Source of the DNA: Daejeonella sp.
GTDB lineage: Bacteria > Bacteroidota > Bacteroidia > Sphingobacteriales > Sphingobacteriaceae
Length of the DNA stretch: 64,000 nt
NCBI RefSeq assembly: GCF_030684675.1
Contig: NZ_JAUXXZ010000064.1
Span: 1-64,000, forward strand
Reading direction: 5' to 3'
The number at the start of each line of letters is the position of its first letter. Position 1 is the first letter of the stretch. Below, one piece after another: positions 60,656 through 64,000 of this stretch. The notes beneath the pieces are model-generated. The model worked only from the letters and a program-made list of their open reading frames with translations, did no database searches and was not told where the DNA came from. A program made the translations under genes and the position numbers.

Positions 60656-63600
60656 TTAATCTGAATTTGTAGCGACTAATTTAGGTATAGTAAAATAAAA
60701 TATACTTCCTATGCCTTCAGCAGATTCAACCCATATCTTCCCTCCTAAATTCTCAATAAGCTTTCGACATATGGCCAATCCCATACCAGTTCCTGAATAT
60801 TCATCTTTATTGTGTAGCCTTTGAAAAATAATGAATATTCTATCGAAATACTCCTTAGAAATTCCAATCCCATTATCTTTTACTGAGAAAAGTACATGAT
60901 CTTCAAATTCTTCAGAATCCAGCTCTATTATCGGGCTTGAGCCCTTAATGCTGTATTTAATGCTGTTAGAAATCAGGTTTTGAAATAATTGTCTGATTAC
61001 TGTTTTTGTTACATTAATTATCGGCAAATTATGAATTATTAATTCTGCATTTTGCTCCTGAATTTCCTTTCTTAACAAAAGCGAAATTTCATCTATTACC
61101 TCATTAACATTTACCTGTTCAATTGTCTGATCTAATCGGCCAGCACGCGAAAAATCCAATAAATCAAGAATGATCTGCCTCATTCTTTTCGCTCCATCTA
61201 CAGCAAAATGTATATACTGGTGTGCTTTGTCATCCAACTTATCTGAATACTTCTTCTCCAGTTGAGTCAAAAAACTTGAAATCATTCTCAAAGGCTCCTG
61301 GAGATCGTGAGAAGCAACATATGCAAATTGTTCAAGTTCCTGATTAGAAATTGCAAGATCCTTAAGGTTCTTCTTAAGGACAATATTCATTTCATTTATT
61401 TGCTTATCATAAATTTTACGTTCTGTTATATCCTTGAAATATACAGAAAGCCCTTCAACTGAGGGATAAGCACTTATTTCATACCACTTATTCATTGGCT
61501 CATAATAATCCTCAAAACTAACCACCTTCCTGCTTTCAATAGCCTTCTTATAATTTTGATGTGATATTGAATCCTTACTATCAGGAAATATGTCCCAAAG
61601 GTACTGATTCACAACCTGTAGCTTTTTTGGGCCTAATAGATTTTCAGATTGTTTGTTCCAATAGGTAACAATCCAATTCTTATCTACAGCAAAAAATCCA
61701 TCACCTATGCTTTCAAGTATATTATTTCGCTCATCAAAAGCCTGCTGTAATTCATTTTTAGTTTTTACCTGCTCAGAGATATCAATACCTGCACACTGAA
61801 TTTCAAAAGGCTGATTTTCATTGCCTGTCAAACAGATAAAATCCCATAAAGTTGTGATAATTTTCCCTTTGACCTGTGATGGTTTATCGATCTCCACCTG
61901 AAAAACTTTATTAGGATGTTTAAAACATTTTTCCACTACTTCAAAAATTCGTGGGTAATGGTACTCCATAACCGCATCCATTGCTGATTTACCTAACATA
62001 TCCCCATCAGGATAGAGCCATCCAAATTCCTGCTGATATTTATTATTACAATAAGTTAAATTACCTTGAATATCTGTCCTGAAAATAAAATTGGTTTGTG
62101 ATTCAATAATCCCCCGATAGCGGGACTCACTGATTATCAACCGTTCCATAGCTAGTTGCGATTCAGTAATATCCTGCGTTGTACCTTCAAAAACAAGAAC
62201 CTTTCCATTTTCATCCCTGATTAAATTTCCTTTAGCATGAACCCACTTTATAGAACCGTCAGGCAAAATTATCCGGTGCCTGATATCATGATCTTCTTCT
62301 CCATTCAGCGCCTTCGTCCTGCTGGCAAGAAACACCTTAAGATCCTCTGGATGAATACTCTTAATCAGATAGTCATAATCAATAATTACTTTGTTTTTAT
62401 CGATTCCCCATATCTCATAAAGTTCATCCGACCAGTACAATGATTTAGTCTCTGGAATTGATTGCCAATAGCCTAAATGAGCAATTTTCTGAGCATTCAA
62501 TAATTTAGTTTCATTTTCCTTAAGTTGCTGAAAAATCCTGTCTTTCTCGGTAATGTCGTTATGTATTACCATCATACATGCTTGACCCATGTAATCAAAA
62601 CGATGACCAGAAACCTCTGCTCTGATCGAATCTCCATTCCTTTTGGTTTGCCAGGAAGTGCCAAAAGATATTACAGAATTACTATTCTCAACACCGATAT
62701 GAGCTGAAAGCATTTTTTCGGATTCCATTTTAGTGCATAAGTCGAGTATTGACATCTTAAGTATTTGCTTTGAAGAATATCCATAAAGCAAAAGTGCAGA
62801 ATTATTACAATCAAGGATTCGGTAGGTATTCAGGTCATAAATAAATTTAGGAAGTGGGCTGGACTGAAACAATAGTTTATATTTTCTTTCTGATTCCTGA
62901 AGCTGTTTGAGAGTTTTTCTTTTTTCAGTAACATCAGTTATTGTCACAAAAACACCAATTACCTTTTTAGACTCATCAAGGGCAGATTTATATCGAAGAG
63001 AGAAAATCAACTCATTTATACCCTTTAATGGAATAACCAACTCCGACTCCTCATCTTTACCCTTTAATACACGTTGATATCTTTCAAATACTTCTGAAAT
63101 CCGGCCTGGAGCTACATAATCCATAATAGAATTTCCTCTTTTTACCTCCAGACCATAATATTTTTTGAACAACCGGTTAAACTGTTGGTTAAACGATACA
63201 ATTTTCAGATCAGTATTTAATAAAATAAAACTTTCTTCGGAATTATTGATCAACAGTTTCATTTCAAGTTCATACTGTCGCTTTTCGGTAACATCCCTGA
63301 AGTTATCCACTATCCCATTAATTTCAGGATCATGCAAGAGATTAGTTATTGTGGCTTCCAGCCATCGCCAGGAACCATCTTTATGCCTTGTTCTTGAAGT
63401 ATGACCGGCAATGGGAATACCGGGTTTTTTCAAACATTCCTGTATCCTGTTAACTACTTCCTGACGATCATCCGGATGTAAAAGCCCAAACAAGTTTAAC
63501 TTAAGGGCTTCTTCTTCTGAATAACCCAAAATATTCTTAACGGAGGGTGAAATGTAAGTTGGTAAACCCATCGAATCAAGAATAACAATTGCGTCAGCAC

Positions 63601-64000
63601 CATTTTCGACCAAACTGCGAAAGCGACGCTCTTTTAATTTTAATTCAGTTTCTGCCTTTTTTATTTCAGATGCGTCTTTTGCGATGCAATACATTCTCGC
63701 AGATTTTGCATCCCATCTTACTGACCATAACAAGTCGACAAAGGTTCCGTTCTTTCTGATATAACGATTTTCAAAATTAGTCATTTCAAGTCCCTGCATG
63801 ATTTCATCAGCTGCCTTTAAGGTACGTGCAACATCTAGAGGATGTACAAAATCTGTGGAATTTCTTCCTTCGAGTTCCTTGGGCGTATAGCCTAATATTT
63901 TTAATGAAGCGTTACTTACATTAATAAATACTCCTGAACGACTCATCGTACAAATAATATCAAGCGAAGAATCCATGATGCTGCGCAGTTCAGTCATTGC
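60656..64000 (-). CDS. Multi-PAS sensor histidine kinase, 5' end beyond the window
   Basis: At least 1113 aa; the frame is still open at the window edge, so the first in-frame ATG at 63997 may be internal. About seven PAS domains in a row, with linker helices such as KERRFRSLVENGADAIVIL and SESRYRGIIESQTNFIFRTD. Then HisKA with YVASHDLQEPLRMISSFL (phosphoacceptor His about residue 877), and HATPase with GTGMGLAICRKLIENLGGKIWVES. No membrane segment is seen, so it is cytoplasmic, as in phytochrome-type kinases, though no bilin-binding GAF domain is in view. Confidence 0.92.
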   Translation of the reverse strand, partial: AMTELRSIMDSSLDIICTMSRSGVFINVSNASLKILGYTPKELEGRNSTDFVHPLDVARTLKAADEIMQGLEMTNFENRYIRKNGTFVDLLWSVRWDAKSARMYCIAKDASEIKKAETELKLKERRFRSLVENGADAIVILDSMGLPTYISPSVKNILGYSEEEALKLNLFGLLHPDDRQEVVNRIQECLKKPGIPIAGHTSRTRHKDGSWRWLEATITNLLHDPEINGIVDNFRDVTEKRQYELEMKLLINNSEESFILLNTDLKIVSFNQQFNRLFKKYYGLEVKRGNSIMDYVAPGRISEVFERYQRVLKGKDEESELVIPLKGINELIFSLRYKSALDESKKVIGVFVTITDVTEKRKTLKQLQESERKYKLLFQSSPLPKFIYDLNTYRILDCNNSALLLYGYSSKQILKMSILDLCTKMESEKMLSAHIGVENSNSVISFGTSWQTKRNGDSIRAEVSGHRFDYMGQACMMVIHNDITEKDRIFQQLKENETKLLNAQKIAHLGYWQSIPETKSLYWSDELYEIWGIDKNKVIIDYDYLIKSIHPEDLKVFLASRTKALNGEEDHDIRHRIILPDGSIKWVHAKGNLIRDENGKVLVFEGTTQDITESQLAMERLIISESRYRGIIESQTNFIFRTDIQGNLTYCNNKYQQEFGWLYPDGDMLGKSAMDAVMEYHYPRIFEVVEKCFKHPNKVFQVEIDKPSQVKGKIITTLWDFICLTGNENQPFEIQCAGIDISEQVKTKNELQQAFDERNNILESIGDGFFAVDKNWIVTYWNKQSENLLGPKKLQVVNQYLWDIFPDSKDSISHQNYKKAIESRKVVSFEDYYEPMNKWYEISAYPSVEGLSVYFKDITERKIYDKQINEMNIVLKKNLKDLAISNQELEQFAYVASHDLQEPLRMISSFLTQLEKKYSDKLDDKAHQYIHFAVDGAKRMRQIILDLLDFSRAGRLDQTIEQVNVNEVIDEISLLLRKEIQEQNAELIIHNLPIINVTKTVIRQLFQNLISNSIKYSIKGSSPIIELDSEEFEDHVLFSVKDNGIGISKEYFDRIFIIFQRLHNKDEYSGTGMGLAICRKLIENLGGKIWVESAEGIGSIFYFTIPKLVATNSD

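Overview
The window comes from an AT-rich member of the Bacteroidota, most likely the Sphingobacteriaceae or a close relative. The support is a type IX secretion C-terminal sorting signal (57095-58687), promoter-like TAnnTTTG -7 boxes, DUF4251, DUF1800/DUF1501, FucP-type sugar MFS and zf-TFIIB proteins, and many exported MKRR-type twin-arginine proteins. No rRNA, tRNA, CRISPR array, prophage or intact insertion sequence was seen.

Layout. 1-6.3 kb (minus strand): an exported sulfatase, a malate-synthase-like enzyme, and lutCBA, read as one probable 2-hydroxyacid oxidation operon. 6.5-14.1 kb: an esterase, a moaC-moaB fusion, small stress or unknown genes, and an exported molybdenum hydroxylase (IorAB type) that would need the Moco that MoaCB helps make. 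14.2-19.4 kb: a GH33 sialidase divergent from three tandem exported amidohydrolase paralogues. 19.4-20.3 kb: a HigBA toxin-antitoxin pair between two direct repeats. 20.6-24.1 kb: a TetR regulator with two matching operators, a thioesterase, two DinB-like proteins, DoxX and a DMT transporter. 24.2-29.7 kb: assorted single genes (methyltransferase, MepB, alpha/beta hydrolase, YjdM, GT39) and a gene-poor structured stretch. 29.8-41.2 kb: exported catabolic enzymes (D-aminoacylase, Gfo/Idh, M20 peptidase, PQQ dehydrogenase-cytochrome c, SelA-fold PLP enzyme). 41.3-45.0 kb: hybrid kinase, Crp/Fnr regulator, YceI. 45.1-51.1 kb (minus): an operon for an amino or acidic sugar (AGE epimerase, FucP-type permease, FAD enzyme, BNR protein, exported RidA). 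51.3-54.6 kb: atypical Nramp, a MITE-like repeat next to a truncated gene, a second PQQ dehydrogenase-cytochrome c. 55-58.7 kb: DUF1800 and DUF1501 with T9SS tail. 58.7-64 kb: a four-gene phosphorelay operon.

Common theme. Much of the window encodes exported enzymes that could strip and oxidise decorated glycans and N-acylated amino compounds: sulfatase, sialidases, amidohydrolases, D-aminoacylase, M20 peptidase, oxidoreductases. The most unusual part is the combination of a twin-arginine-exported PLP enzyme, a RidA protein with a nearly matching signal, and amidohydrolases that seem to have changed one metal ligand.

Non-coding signals. Seven degenerate tandem arrays all have a period of exactly 7 bp (one unit of 8) although their unit sequences differ; three of them fill the gaps of one operon. 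Two copies of a ~200-bp element with inverted ends lie 42 kb apart. Two copies of a ~60-nt hairpin leader bracket the M20 peptidase gene. Direct repeats flank higBA. Functions are homology calls made by reading the protein sequences, with no database search behind them.
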